A stretch of 64,000 nt of DNA from DATACQ01 sp036555515 (GTDB lineage Bacteria; Desulfobacterota; Binatia; UBA9968): the NCBI GenBank assembly GCA_036555515.1, contig DATBLC010000161.1, positions 73,749 through 137,748 on the forward strand, in the 5' to 3' direction. Below are positions 7,580 to 16,559 of this stretch, in pieces. The translations under genes and the position numbers were made by a program. Under the pieces are notes generated by a model. It ran no database searches. It had not been told where the DNA came from and saw nothing but the letters and a program-made list of their open reading frames with translations. Every line of letters starts with the position of its first letter. Position 1 is the stretch's first letter.

Positions 7580-9550
7580 TCAGGTCACCTTGCCTTCGGT
7601 CGTTACTGCTACCGCGTGTAACTTTTCGCGCGCCGAGCGCGCCAGCCATTCAATGCTCACCATGACGATAGCCAGGAACAATCCAATGGCATTGGTCGCC
7701 CAGGTCAACTCGACGTATTGCCCGGTGCTCGTAACGGGAATGAGCAGAGCGACCGCGGCGATAATAAAAAATGCCCGCTTCACCACGCCGATCGGCCGGA
7801 ACAGAAAACCCACCATTCCGACGCCGAGCAAAATAGAGCCGATCACCGCGGTTGCCACCGAAAGCGTCACGATGTACCAGTGACCGTAGAGCAACAGCGA
7901 TGGCGAGAACACAAAAAGAAACGGAATGACGTACGCGATGGAACAAAGCCGCATGGCTTCCCAACCGGTGCGAATCGGATCGGTTTTACCGATGGTCGCG
8001 GCAGCGTAACTCGCGATACAGACGGGTGGGGTAATCATGCTCAGCATGCCGAAATAAAAAATGAACAAGTGAGCCGCGATCGGCATGATACCAAGTTTGG
8101 CGAGACCGGGGGCCACCAGCACTGCGAGCAAGACGTACACCGCCGTCGTCGGCATGCCCATGCCGAGAATGATGCTCACGATGGCAGTCAAAATGAGCAG
8201 AAGAATCGCGCTGCTCTGGCCCAGATTAAGCAGCGTCAAAGTTAACGTAAAACCGAGACCGGTGAGTTGCAACACGCCGATCACGACGCCCGCCAATCCC
8301 GTGATAGCAGCTATCTCGAGCAAGCCGCGACCGGTGCCGAGCAGGATTTTGACGAACTCGCGCGGGCGGAGTTTTATCCCGGGCGTGAAAAAACCGACAA
8401 TCACACCGGATGCCGCCGCAAGAAGCCCGGCTTCTTCCGGACGGCGGTTGTAGACAAACATCCACAGGATAAGAACCACTAACGGCACGACAAAACCCGC
8501 AGACCGTTTCAACACCGGCCAAAGACGCGGCAACTCGGCGCGGGGCAGACCAACGATGCCGCCGCGCGCCGCCAGAAGATCCACCTGAATAAAAAGCGCG
8601 ACGTAATAAAGAATCGCCGGCACCAACGCGGCCAATGCGACCTCCGCGTAAGGAATTCCCAGATACTCCGCGATCAGAAACGCCGCTGCCCCCATGACGG
8701 GCGGCATGATCTGGCCGCCCGTCGACGCCACTGCTTCCACCGCGGCGGCAACGGGAGGCGGGTAACCCGCCTTTTTCATCATGGGAATTGTGAAAGCGCC
8801 GTCCACCACGACATTGGCCACGGCGCTGCCGCTGATGTTGCCGAACAGGCTCGATGACACGATGGCGATCTTCGCCTGGCCGCCGCGAAAGCGCCCCATT
8901 GCCGCCAGGGAGAAATCGTTCAAAAACGCGGCGCCGCCGACGGCATGTAAAGCTTCGCCGAAAAGAATGAAAACAAGAACGATACTGGAACCGATCTGTA
9001 ACGCCTGCCCAAAAATTCCGTTGGCGTCGAGATATAGATAGGTGGCAAGGCGCGGCACCGACCAGCCGCGGCCGTAGAAATCGCCCGGGAAGACGTAAGC
9101 GAACAAAGCATAAGTAACGAAGCAAGCGGCGATGATCACCAGCGGCCAGCCGATTAGCCGGCGGGACCCCTCGGCCAGCAGCAGCACCATGATGGTGCCA
9201 AGAACGACACTCTCCGTGGTGATTTCGCCCAGCGTATCGACCAATTTGGGATACTGAATGAAGATAAAGAGGCCGACCCCCAACCCCGCCAGGGCGGCGA
9301 TCAAGTCATACCAGGGAACGTGATAGCGGTCTTTGGCGCCGCGCGCCGGCACCAGAAGGAAGGTGGCGAAAAGAGATAAAGCGAGGAATAACCCCATGTA
9401 TTGCTCGTTAAACACGAGCCAATCGATCATCTGGGGCACGTTGAGAAGAAAAAAGACACCGACCAGAGGCAGCGCAATCAGGGCGCTATTTGCTGCCCAT
9501 AGCAACGGCCCCTTTAGCTCGCGATTACGTATGCTTTCTTCGATATCCAC
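7580..9550 (-). CDS. TAXI-type TRAP transporter, fused small and large permease
   Basis: A 656-residue very hydrophobic protein with roughly sixteen or more membrane spans. The N-terminal ~130 residues correspond to the small DctQ-like part. The rest is DctM-like, with landmark segments LFGNISGSAVANVVVDGAFTIP, GGQIMPPVMGAAAFLIAEYLGI and MGMPTTAVYVLLAVLVAP. The last ~130 residues form an additional membrane domain like the DUF3394 tail found in fused TAXI permeases. It imports substrates with a sodium or proton gradient, using the periplasmic TAXI proteins encoded immediately upstream. The start is GTG, with only a weak AAAGG upstream. It is the last gene of the leftward set binding protein 2, binding protein 1, permease. 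Confidence 0.9.
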   Translation of the reverse strand: MDIEESIRNRELKGPLLWAANSALIALPLVGVFFLLNVPQMIDWLVFNEQYMGLFLALSLFATFLLVPARGAKDRYHVPWYDLIAALAGLGVGLFIFIQYPKLVDTLGEITTESVVLGTIMVLLLAEGSRRLIGWPLVIIAACFVTYALFAYVFPGDFYGRGWSVPRLATYLYLDANGIFGQALQIGSSIVLVFILFGEALHAVGGAAFLNDFSLAAMGRFRGGQAKIAIVSSSLFGNISGSAVANVVVDGAFTIPMMKKAGYPPPVAAAVEAVASTGGQIMPPVMGAAAFLIAEYLGIPYAEVALAALVPAILYYVALFIQVDLLAARGGIVGLPRAELPRLWPVLKRSAGFVVPLVVLILWMFVYNRRPEEAGLLAAASGVIVGFFTPGIKLRPREFVKILLGTGRGLLEIAAITGLAGVVIGVLQLTGLGFTLTLTLLNLGQSSAILLLILTAIVSIILGMGMPTTAVYVLLAVLVAPGLAKLGIMPIAAHLFIFYFGMLSMITPPVCIASYAAATIGKTDPIRTGWEAMRLCSIAYVIPFLFVFSPSLLLYGHWYIVTLSVATAVIGSILLGVGMVGFLFRPIGVVKRAFFIIAAVALLIPVTSTGQYVELTWATNAIGLFLAIVMVSIEWLARSAREKLHAVAVTTEGKVT

Positions 9551-9619
9551 GGGGGCAACCTTTCAAGTCGGCGGAGCCGAGGTCATCGCCTCGGCTCCGC
9601 GAAAGCTTAGTTTCACGCG

Positions 9620-10663
9620 TTAGCTGCAAATCTCTTTCGTGCGCGCATCATGTTTGGCAGTCCAGACGCCCGCTTCTTTGTAGAATTTAACGGCGCCTGG
9701 ATGGTACGGCACGGTGAAATTAGTCAACGCCTGATGTTCTTTCGCCCATCGTTTGAAAATAGGGTGGAAAGATTGCAGCTCGGCAAGATTGTCCCACCAC
9801 GCTTTGACGATCGTGTATATGGCCTTTTCGCTCATCTTCGAAGACGTCACCAGATGGAGCGGATACCCGATAACATGGGTTTCGCCTTTGACTCCGGTCG
9901 TCGGAGTAGACTTGACGACGCTGGCGCCGTATGGCGCGAGAACCTTGTTGGCTGCTTCGGTGTCTGGAAGATTGATGAACCTAACGGGTTCCATGGCATT
10001 GACTTCTTCGACGAGGCCGATCCCCAGGGCCGAAATCGAGGAATCCACCTTACCCTCCGCCACTCCGCGCACGCCGTCGTTTAAATTGGAAAACCGCACT
10101 TGCGTCACATCATTGCCTTTCACGCCGCCCATTTCCAACATGGCATTTTGCCACGTTTGATTGATCGCATGGCCGCCGTAATCCCAAGCCATGCGTTTTC
10201 CTTTGAGGTCGGAAACTTGCTTGATGTCCGATTTGTCACGCACCAGGAGTCCCGCGGTGAAAGGGAAAATGCCCCCGGCGGCCACACGGATACTGCGATG
10301 GGGTTTCTTATAGTTCGCGGTGCCCGTGGCCGCCATCTTGGCGTCCAGAATATTAATGACGCCGAATTCCAATTCGCCGCTATCCAAAAGCGAAATCCAC
10401 GCATTGGGACCGTTGTAGGGTTGAACCTTGCCCGTTATCTTCGTCGCCTTGCTCGTAACCGCCGCCAATGCCGACCCCATGGCGTGAGCGCCCGTGCCCG
10501 CCGGATTGGTGCCGATCGCAATCGAGCGCGGCAAATCTTCGCTTTTGTTTGTCACTGGACTGCAATCCAGTTTGGCCGCAGCCGCGCCGGCCGGTTGCAT
10601 CGGCGGTACGAGCAAACCGGCGATACTGGCGATGGCGAGCCATTTTTTCAATTCACTAACCAT
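9620..10663 (-). CDS. TAXI family TRAP transporter solute-binding protein, copy 1
   Basis: A 347-residue periplasmic binding protein. It has a signal peptide ending near GAAAAKLDC and the TAXI hallmark SIAIGTNPAGTGAHAMGSALA near the mature start, where the ligand contact loop sits. NGPNAWISLLDSGELEFGVIN and LKGKRMAWDYGGHA follow. It delivers a small organic acid or similar solute to the fused permease encoded 69 bases downstream. A strong GGAGGG Shine-Dalgarno precedes the ATG. It is clearly a paralogue of the next upstream gene: equal length, and most residues are the same over the whole length. Differences cluster in the signal peptide and in scattered surface positions, so ligand specificity may be related. 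Confidence 0.92.
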   Translation of the reverse strand: MVSELKKWLAIASIAGLLVPPMQPAGAAAAKLDCSPVTNKSEDLPRSIAIGTNPAGTGAHAMGSALAAVTSKATKITGKVQPYNGPNAWISLLDSGELEFGVINILDAKMAATGTANYKKPHRSIRVAAGGIFPFTAGLLVRDKSDIKQVSDLKGKRMAWDYGGHAINQTWQNAMLEMGGVKGNDVTQVRFSNLNDGVRGVAEGKVDSSISALGIGLVEEVNAMEPVRFINLPDTEAANKVLAPYGASVVKSTPTTGVKGETHVIGYPLHLVTSSKMSEKAIYTIVKAWWDNLAELQSFHPIFKRWAKEHQALTNFTVPYHPGAVKFYKEAGVWTAKHDARTKEICS

Positions 10664-10750
10664 TACTTTCCCTCCTTTTTTGCTCCTGTTGTTTTGAGCC
10701 TAGAGTCAAAGCGCCGATAATGCCGCGACTCCCGTACGAAATTCAAGTCC

Positions 10751-11794
10751 CTAACCGCATATCTCTTTGGTGCGGGCATCATGCTTGGCTGTCCAAACCC
10801 CCGCCTCTTTATAAAACTTCATGGCGCCGGGGTGATAGGGCACGGTGAAATTGGTTAGCGCCTGATGTTCTTTTTTCCACCGTTTAAAAAGCGGATGGAG
10901 CTTTTGCAGCTCCTCCAGGTTTTCCCACCAGGCCTTCACCATCGTATACACGGTTTTTTCGCTGACTTTTGTCGAGGTGGCGAGCTGCAATGGATAACCA
11001 AGCACATGGGTCTCGCCTTTTACGCCTGTAGTCGGCGAGGCCTTTACAATCGTTACCCCGTACTGGCCGAGAAATTTATTGCCCTCTTCGGTATTCGGCA
11101 AATCGATGAAGCGAACCGGCTCCATGGCGTTCACTTCCTCGACCAGACCGATACCGAGCGCCACGATCGAGGCATCAACTTTACCTTCCGCTACGGCCCG
11201 GACGCCGTCGTTGAGATTTGAGAACCGGACTTGAATGACATCGCTACCCTTCACACCGCCGATTTCCATCATGGAGCTTTGCAAGGTCTGGCTTATGGCA
11301 TGCCCGCCAAAGTCCCAGGCCATGCGTTTGCCCTTGATATCGGACACTTGTTTTATGTTTGACTTGTCCCGGACCACCAATCCGACGGTAAACGGAAAAA
11401 CGCCGCCCTGAGCGATGCGAATGCTCGGATGAGCCTTTTTGTAATTACCGGTGCCCGTCGCCGCCATTTTCGAGTCCAAAATGTTGATTATGCCGAACTC
11501 CAACTCGCCGTTGTCCAGCAGCGTCATCCAGGCGTTTGGCCCGTTGTAGGGTTGCACCTTGCCGGTCACTGAAGTCTTTTTGCTGACCACCGCCGCTAGT
11601 CCTGAGCCCAAGGAATGCGCGCCGGTGCCGGCGGGATTGGTGCCGATGGCAATCGAGCGTGGCAGATCCTCGCTCTTATTGGTCACCGGACCGCAGTCCA
11701 GTTTGGCCGCGGCGCCATGGACTAACTGCCAAGGCGGCAGGATTAGGAAACCGATCGCCAGTAGGATTCGAGTTAGGATGATCGCCTGTTTCAT
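10751..11794 (-). CDS. TAXI family TRAP transporter solute-binding protein, copy 2
   Basis: Same length (347 residues) and layout as the downstream copy: signal peptide to about GAAAKLDC, then SIAIGTNPAGTGAHSLGSGLA, NGPNAWMTLLDNGELEFGIIN, IKGKRMAWDFGGHA and the shared C-terminus GVWTAKHDARTKEIC. The AAAGGAGG ribosome binding site is strong. The two copies lie 87 bases apart and share one permease, so this is a tandem duplication kept under selection. It is the promoter-proximal gene of the transporter set. The 256 bases upstream to the alcohol dehydrogenase stop contain no clear promoter by eye. The ligand is unknown. Confidence 0.92.
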   Translation of the reverse strand: MKQAIILTRILLAIGFLILPPWQLVHGAAAKLDCGPVTNKSEDLPRSIAIGTNPAGTGAHSLGSGLAAVVSKKTSVTGKVQPYNGPNAWMTLLDNGELEFGIINILDSKMAATGTGNYKKAHPSIRIAQGGVFPFTVGLVVRDKSNIKQVSDIKGKRMAWDFGGHAISQTLQSSMMEIGGVKGSDVIQVRFSNLNDGVRAVAEGKVDASIVALGIGLVEEVNAMEPVRFIDLPNTEEGNKFLGQYGVTIVKASPTTGVKGETHVLGYPLQLATSTKVSEKTVYTMVKAWWENLEELQKLHPLFKRWKKEHQALTNFTVPYHPGAMKFYKEAGVWTAKHDARTKEICG

Positions 11795-12050
11795 CTTAAC
11801 GCCTCCTTTTTTGATGAGTCACCAATCCTAGGAACTATTCAATTACCAATCGCTCACAGAGAATACCTTTCGACCCGCGGTTTGACCCAACATACTCCGT
11901 CCACAAACGTAAATGCTAGCGCTGCAACCAGGCCGCATCATTACACCGGGTTATTGTTGCGCCGAGGGTTAAACCTTGCGCGGGTAAGAGCGCAGCCATT
12001 TTCTTCGAGCACTAGTTGCTTGTCTTCATAGGTAACCCGTGCTTCGCGCA

Positions 12051-13109
12051 TTAGTTCCAGACCGTGATCCCCATCAAGTTTTTTCCCGCCTCCAGGTCGT
12101 GAAACGCGTCGTTGATTTCTTCGAATCGATAGCGTTTGGAAACCAGCCCGGTCACGTCCACTCGCTTGTCGCGCACCATGTGCAGGACTTCGATCACATC
12201 CGTCGGGCGGCGCAGCGCCACTCCGGCTATTTTGATTTCCTGCATGGTGAAGCTCGCGTCGCTAATGGTGAAGGGCACTTTTCCCAAGCCGCCGATAATC
12301 GTCGCCGTGCCGCCGGGTCTTGTGGCTTGAATGATTTGATCCGAGGTTTTGACGTTGCCCAGCGCTTCGAATGCTTTGCTCACGCCGCCACCGGTCATGT
12401 CGCGCACCGCCTTTACCGGATCGTCCCTCGACGCGTTGATGGCATGGGTGGCGCCGAATTTCTTCGCGGCCTCGAGTTTGGCATCGAGAATATCCACAGC
12501 GATGATCGGATAGGCTCCGAAGCAGCGTAGGAATTGTATTGTGTTGAGCCCGACGCCGCCGCAACCGATAACCAGCGCGGAATCACCGGGCTGGATCGCC
12601 GCGGAATTTTTTACCGCATTGTACGCCGTGGTCATGCGGCAGCCGACGATGCTCGCCTCATCGAGAGACAAGCCTTCCGGCAGCTTGAAAACCATGTATC
12701 CGGGCAGGGCGAGATACTGCGCGAAACCGCCGACGTTCCAGCGATAAATTTCTCTTCCGTCCGTCCGCGTCAGCGATGACGGATTGGGCCGGCTGCGGCA
12801 AAGATTTTCCCTCCCCGCGACACAATACTGGCAGTGCCCGCAACGATAGCGCGTGCCCACGATGACGGCATCGCCCACTGTGAACGCGCCGCGCTGGCCG
12901 GCGCCGACTTCCTCGATGCTGCCCGATACCTCGTGGCCGATAATCGCCGGCAGGCGGCTCTGGATGCGCCCTTCGATGACCTTGTAGTCGGTGTGGCATA
13001 CACCGCAGGCCTTCACTTTGATGAGCACCTCGTCTGGAGAAATCTTCGGCATTTGAAAATCCTCGATGGTCATTGGATCATGCACTTTGTGCAACACGGC
13101 TGCTTTCAT
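12051..13109 (-). CDS. Zinc-dependent alcohol dehydrogenase (MDR superfamily)
   Basis: A 352-residue medium-chain dehydrogenase. Catalytic zinc ligands are seen in CGVCHTDYK, GHEVSG and GCRMTTAYNAV. The structural zinc has four cysteines in CGHCQYCVAGRENLC. The Rossmann fingerprint is GCGGVGLNTIQF, followed by the acidic strand end AVDILDAK that favours NAD over NADP. It oxidises alcohols or reduces aldehydes in the cytosol. The class III-like GCRMTTAYNAV and the full structural zinc loop suggest a long-chain or benzyl-type alcohol dehydrogenase, but the substrate is not determined. The start is supported by AGGAG nine bases upstream. It lies between an MFS carrier and the TRAP set, all on one strand, so a shared catabolic role is plausible. 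Confidence 0.9.
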   Translation of the reverse strand: MKAAVLHKVHDPMTIEDFQMPKISPDEVLIKVKACGVCHTDYKVIEGRIQSRLPAIIGHEVSGSIEEVGAGQRGAFTVGDAVIVGTRYRCGHCQYCVAGRENLCRSRPNPSSLTRTDGREIYRWNVGGFAQYLALPGYMVFKLPEGLSLDEASIVGCRMTTAYNAVKNSAAIQPGDSALVIGCGGVGLNTIQFLRCFGAYPIIAVDILDAKLEAAKKFGATHAINASRDDPVKAVRDMTGGGVSKAFEALGNVKTSDQIIQATRPGGTATIIGGLGKVPFTISDASFTMQEIKIAGVALRRPTDVIEVLHMVRDKRVDVTGLVSKRYRFEEINDAFHDLEAGKNLMGITVWN

Positions 13110-13195
13110 AGCGCCAAGCTCCTTTGGCTGAGAACTGGCGCGATCCTACTACAATCGGGAGCAGAATTGTCAACCGAGGAGCTCCGGCAGAGTTG

Positions 13196-14410
13196 TTACC
13201 GCGCTGGGCGTTTAGCGAGGAACATGAGCAGCAGCGATAACAAACTGACGACGGAGAAAACGGTAAAGGCAATCGCATAGCTGTGCGTGAGATCGTATAG
13301 GAAACCCGCGACAATCGGTCCCATGAAGGTACCGATGGTCGTCACAGTCCGGCTGACGCCCTGAATCGTCGCGAACGCCTTCGTGCCGAAGTAGTCGGCG
13401 CGAATCGGCTCCTGCAAAGAGGCAAGGCCACCGTACGCAAGCGAGTAAATGATCATGCACAACGTGAACACCATCGCCGCCGCGGTGTAACCCATCAGCA
13501 AAACGGAAAAGCTCAGCGCCACCAGCAATCCCATGATTAGTTTTCGCTTGTCCGCAAGATCGCCCAACCAGCCCATGCCAATGCGCGCCGGCGCGCCGAT
13601 CAGCGCGGACACCCCGAGCAGGCTACTCGCCGCTTCCGTGCTCCATCCCCGATCCACGAGTAAAATAACGAAGTGCACCGAAACACCTTCGGTAACCATG
13701 TGGCGCAACGCCATCGCCACGGAGAGAAACCAAAAAGCCCTGAGCTGCAACACTTCTTTTAAGGTAAACTGCGGGTCTAAAGATCTGCGGGCTGTCGATG
13801 CTTCTGCGGCTTTAGTTGCCGACGAGAACTCCGCCTCTGTTTCTTCCGCCCGTGCGATCCTATTGATCAGGTAGGCAAGCGGCAGGCTCGTGGCTAAGAG
13901 CATGCAGCCCGAGACCACTGCGGCCGTGCGCCAGCCCCACCCGACGATCATCGCGCCGACCAATGGCACCAGCGCGCCGGACAATCCCGGGCCCATGCGA
14001 AAAATGCCGAACGCAAAGCTCCGTCGCTCGCGAAAAATCTTTGCAATCAGCAAGCTGATCGGCATGTGATAACCGAGGCTCGAACCGAGCACGATGCCCA
14101 AAACGATGGCGGCGTAGAGAGTCGGCAACGAATCGACGAAACTGAGGGAGATAAAACCTAGAAAACAGATGACGATGCCGATGAACATTATTCGCCGTGG
14201 CCCCACGCGATCGACGAAATAGCCTTCGATGGGACCCAAGAGACCGGATTCGATCCGCGCCAGCGAAAACGCTCCCGAGATGGCCGTCCGGCTCCAGCCG
14301 AACTCACGCTCGAAGGAAGGAAAGAACGCGCTCAGGCCGAAATAGGCGAAACCCGTATTCACGGCATGGGTGATGCAGCCAAAGATAACCAGCCACCATT
14401 TACGGTCCAT
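13196..14410 (-). CDS. MFS transporter, monocarboxylate/oxalate-formate-like
   Basis: A 404-residue carrier with about twelve membrane spans in two six-helix halves joined by a polar loop near residues 185-215. The N-terminal half has FPSFEREFGWSRTAISGAFSLARIESGLLGPIEGYFVDRVGPRRIMF. The cytoplasmic loop D-R-x-G-x-R-R between helices 2 and 3 is typical of MFS proteins of the monocarboxylate porter or oxalate/formate antiporter type. It is likely to import or export organic anions. It is encoded 86 bases upstream of the alcohol dehydrogenase on the same strand, which supports a joint role. A GGAG about ten bases before the ATG supports the start. Confidence 0.87.
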   Translation of the reverse strand: MDRKWWLVIFGCITHAVNTGFAYFGLSAFFPSFEREFGWSRTAISGAFSLARIESGLLGPIEGYFVDRVGPRRIMFIGIVICFLGFISLSFVDSLPTLYAAIVLGIVLGSSLGYHMPISLLIAKIFRERRSFAFGIFRMGPGLSGALVPLVGAMIVGWGWRTAAVVSGCMLLATSLPLAYLINRIARAEETEAEFSSATKAAEASTARRSLDPQFTLKEVLQLRAFWFLSVAMALRHMVTEGVSVHFVILLVDRGWSTEAASSLLGVSALIGAPARIGMGWLGDLADKRKLIMGLLVALSFSVLLMGYTAAAMVFTLCMIIYSLAYGGLASLQEPIRADYFGTKAFATIQGVSRTVTTIGTFMGPIVAGFLYDLTHSYAIAFTVFSVVSLLSLLLMFLAKRPAR

Positions 14411-14737
14411 GCAAAAATATCTCCGAAGTTAAAGCAAAGAATGCTCCGTGAAATTGGGATCGGTGCAGAGTAGCGCAAACGCACCAGGCGGGAAAGTATG
14501 CAAGCCGCGGATGAGCCTTGGATCAAACCAACTTCGCCCGGCGGAATTTCGCCGCAAAAGTTGCGAGCTTAATGTTTTCAATGTAGCTTGGCTCAATCAC
14601 GCATTATCCTTGAGCCGTACCACCTCAATTTGACCGGTTGTTTCGATTGACAACCGCCGCGCGCCCTTGACGCGAAAGTTCGAGGGAACCGCCCTTGCGC
14701 GCAGATGGGCAGAACCCAAGAATAGGGAGCAAAGAGC
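14411..14737. other. Divergent intergenic region
   Basis: About 330 bases between the leftward MFS gene and the rightward Kef-type antiporter gene. It should contain both promoters. No strong sigma-70 pair, operator palindrome, repeat or open frame with family features was found by eye. A GGGAG ribosome binding site lies at its right end. Confidence 0.5.
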
Positions 14738-16456
14738 GTGCCGCATAGCGTGAGCTTAATCACGACAATCGCCGCTGCTCTGGGGCTTGCACTCGTCCTA
14801 GGCTTTATCGCTGCGCGCCTCAAGCTGCCGCCGCTGGTCGGTTACCTGATTGCCGGCATTATCCTCGGCCCCGCTACGCCCGGCTTCGTCGCCGACATCG
14901 AGCTATCGGGACAGCTCGCCGAGATCGGCGTCATGCTCTTGATGTTCGGCGTCGGCTTGCATTTTTCTCTCAACGATCTGTTAGCGGTTCGCCACATCGC
15001 CTTACCCGGCGCCGTCGTCCAGATCGTCGTGGCTACATTGCTCGGCGCCAGTGTTGCTGCGCTCTGGGGCTGGAGTCTTTCTGCTGGGGTCGTCTTCGGC
15101 CTCGCTCTTTCCGTGGCCAGCACGGTGGTGCTCCTCAGGGCGCTGGAAAGTCGGGGAGTTCTGGAGACTGTCAACGGCCGCATCGCCATCGGATGGCTAA
15201 TTGTTGAAGACCTCGTGACGGTCTTGGTACTGGTATTACTGCCGCCACTGTCTCTGTATCTTGGCGGCGGCGCGGCGCCCCTTGCGGATGGAGCCGCGGA
15301 TCGTGGTTTACTTATCACGGTCGCACTCACCCTCGGTCAAGTCTCGGTTTTCATCCTCCTCATGCTGGTCGTCGGCCGGCGGGTCTTCCCAGCCCTGCTC
15401 TGGCAGGTCGCTCGCGCCGGCTCGCGCGAACTTTTCACTTTGTGCGTCATCGCCGCCGCCGTCGGCATCGCCTATGGTTCCGCCGCGCTGTTCGGCGTCT
15501 CCTTCGCTCTCGGCGCCTTTTTCGCCGGCGTGGTCATGAGCGAGTCGCCTCTAAGCTACCGTGCGGCGGAAGAATCTCTGCCGTTCAGGGACGCATTCTC
15601 GGTTCTGTTTTTCGTTTCGGTGGGCATGCTCTTCGACCCCCAAGTACTGGTTCGCGAACCGTTCCATGTATTTGTAGTCGTGTTAATCATAGTCTTGGGC
15701 AAGTCGCTGGCCGCCTTTTTTCTCGTCTTGCTGTTTCGCTATCCGCTCAACACGGCGCTTACGGTATCGGCGAGCCTGGCGCAGATCGGCGAGTTTTCCT
15801 TTATTCTGACCGGACTGGGACTTTCCCTTGGACTTCTGCCGATCGAAGGCCAGAGCCTTATTCTCGCCGGGGCGATCATCTCGATCGCCTTGAATCCTCT
15901 GGTGTTTCACGCCATCGAGCCGGCACAGGCCTGGATTCGTTCGCGTTCCAAGCTCGCCCAGGCCCTGGAACGCCCCGATGATCCGCTCGCGGCGCTGCCA
16001 ATGACCGTCGATCTCAAGCGCCTTACCGGACAGGTCGTGCTGGTCGGCTACGGCCGCGTTGGCCGGCGCATCGGCGAGGCGCTTGCGGCAAAGGGCATCT
16101 CGTTTGTCGTCGCCGAAGAAAATCGCGAGATCGTCGAACGGCTGCGCGCGCGCGATGTGCCGGCGGTCTCCGGCGATGCCTCCGATCCCGCTGTTCTCAT
16201 TCAAGCCCATATTCACCGTGCGCGCATGCTGGTGATCGCCACCCCGGACACACTCAAGGTGCGCCGCATGATCGAGGTCGCGCGCACCGTCAACCCGCGC
16301 ATTGAGACGGTCGTGCGGACGCATAGCGAGGAAGAAGCCGGTCTCCTCGAAAAGGAAAACGCCGGCAAGGTATTTTTCGGCGAGCACGAACTCGCCGTCG
16401 CCATGACGGATCACGTGATCGAGCGTTACGCAGCGGCGACGGAAAACGGTCATTAA
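14738..16456 (+). CDS. Kef/YbaL-type monovalent cation:proton antiporter with NAD-binding domain
   Basis: A 572-residue CPA2-family protein. About twelve membrane spans fill residues 1-390. Landmarks are GYLIAGIILGPATPGFV, LLMFGVGLHFSLNDL, ALSVASTVVLLRALE and SFALGAFFAGVVMSESPL. A cytoplasmic RCK/TrkA-N domain follows at about 428-545, with the nucleotide fingerprint GYGRVGRRIG and the acidic residue expected at the strand-2 end. It exchanges potassium (or sodium) for protons across the inner membrane and is gated by a dinucleotide or thiol ligand. The composition resembles E. coli YbaL more than KefB/KefC. A GTG start has AGGGAG upstream. No ancillary KefF/KefG-like quinone reductase is seen next to it. 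Confidence 0.9.
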   Translation: MPHSVSLITTIAAALGLALVLGFIAARLKLPPLVGYLIAGIILGPATPGFVADIELSGQLAEIGVMLLMFGVGLHFSLNDLLAVRHIALPGAVVQIVVATLLGASVAALWGWSLSAGVVFGLALSVASTVVLLRALESRGVLETVNGRIAIGWLIVEDLVTVLVLVLLPPLSLYLGGGAAPLADGAADRGLLITVALTLGQVSVFILLMLVVGRRVFPALLWQVARAGSRELFTLCVIAAAVGIAYGSAALFGVSFALGAFFAGVVMSESPLSYRAAEESLPFRDAFSVLFFVSVGMLFDPQVLVREPFHVFVVVLIIVLGKSLAAFFLVLLFRYPLNTALTVSASLAQIGEFSFILTGLGLSLGLLPIEGQSLILAGAIISIALNPLVFHAIEPAQAWIRSRSKLAQALERPDDPLAALPMTVDLKRLTGQVVLVGYGRVGRRIGEALAAKGISFVVAEENREIVERLRARDVPAVSGDASDPAVLIQAHIHRARMLVIATPDTLKVRRMIEVARTVNPRIETVVRTHSEEEAGLLEKENAGKVFFGEHELAVAMTDHVIERYAAATENGH

Positions 16457-16461
16457 CCACC

Positions 16462-16498
16462 GTTCAAAACGTTGAAGCCGTTTAAATCGTATTGAACC
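16462..16498. repeat. Nine-base-period degenerate repeat (copy 1)
   Basis: Four successive units of about nine bases on a GTTCAAAAC-like theme start six bases after the antiporter stop codon. Similar arrays occur at 34731-34777 and 36134-36179. The units drift but keep the GT..(C)AA..C frame. A role is not known. Position just after a stop codon is shared with the copy at 34731. Confidence 0.5.
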
Positions 16499-16559
16499 AT
16501 GATCATTGTGACAGGGTGATTTTGCCACGTTGTAGATCGGCCAAGCGGCTAATGCTACC

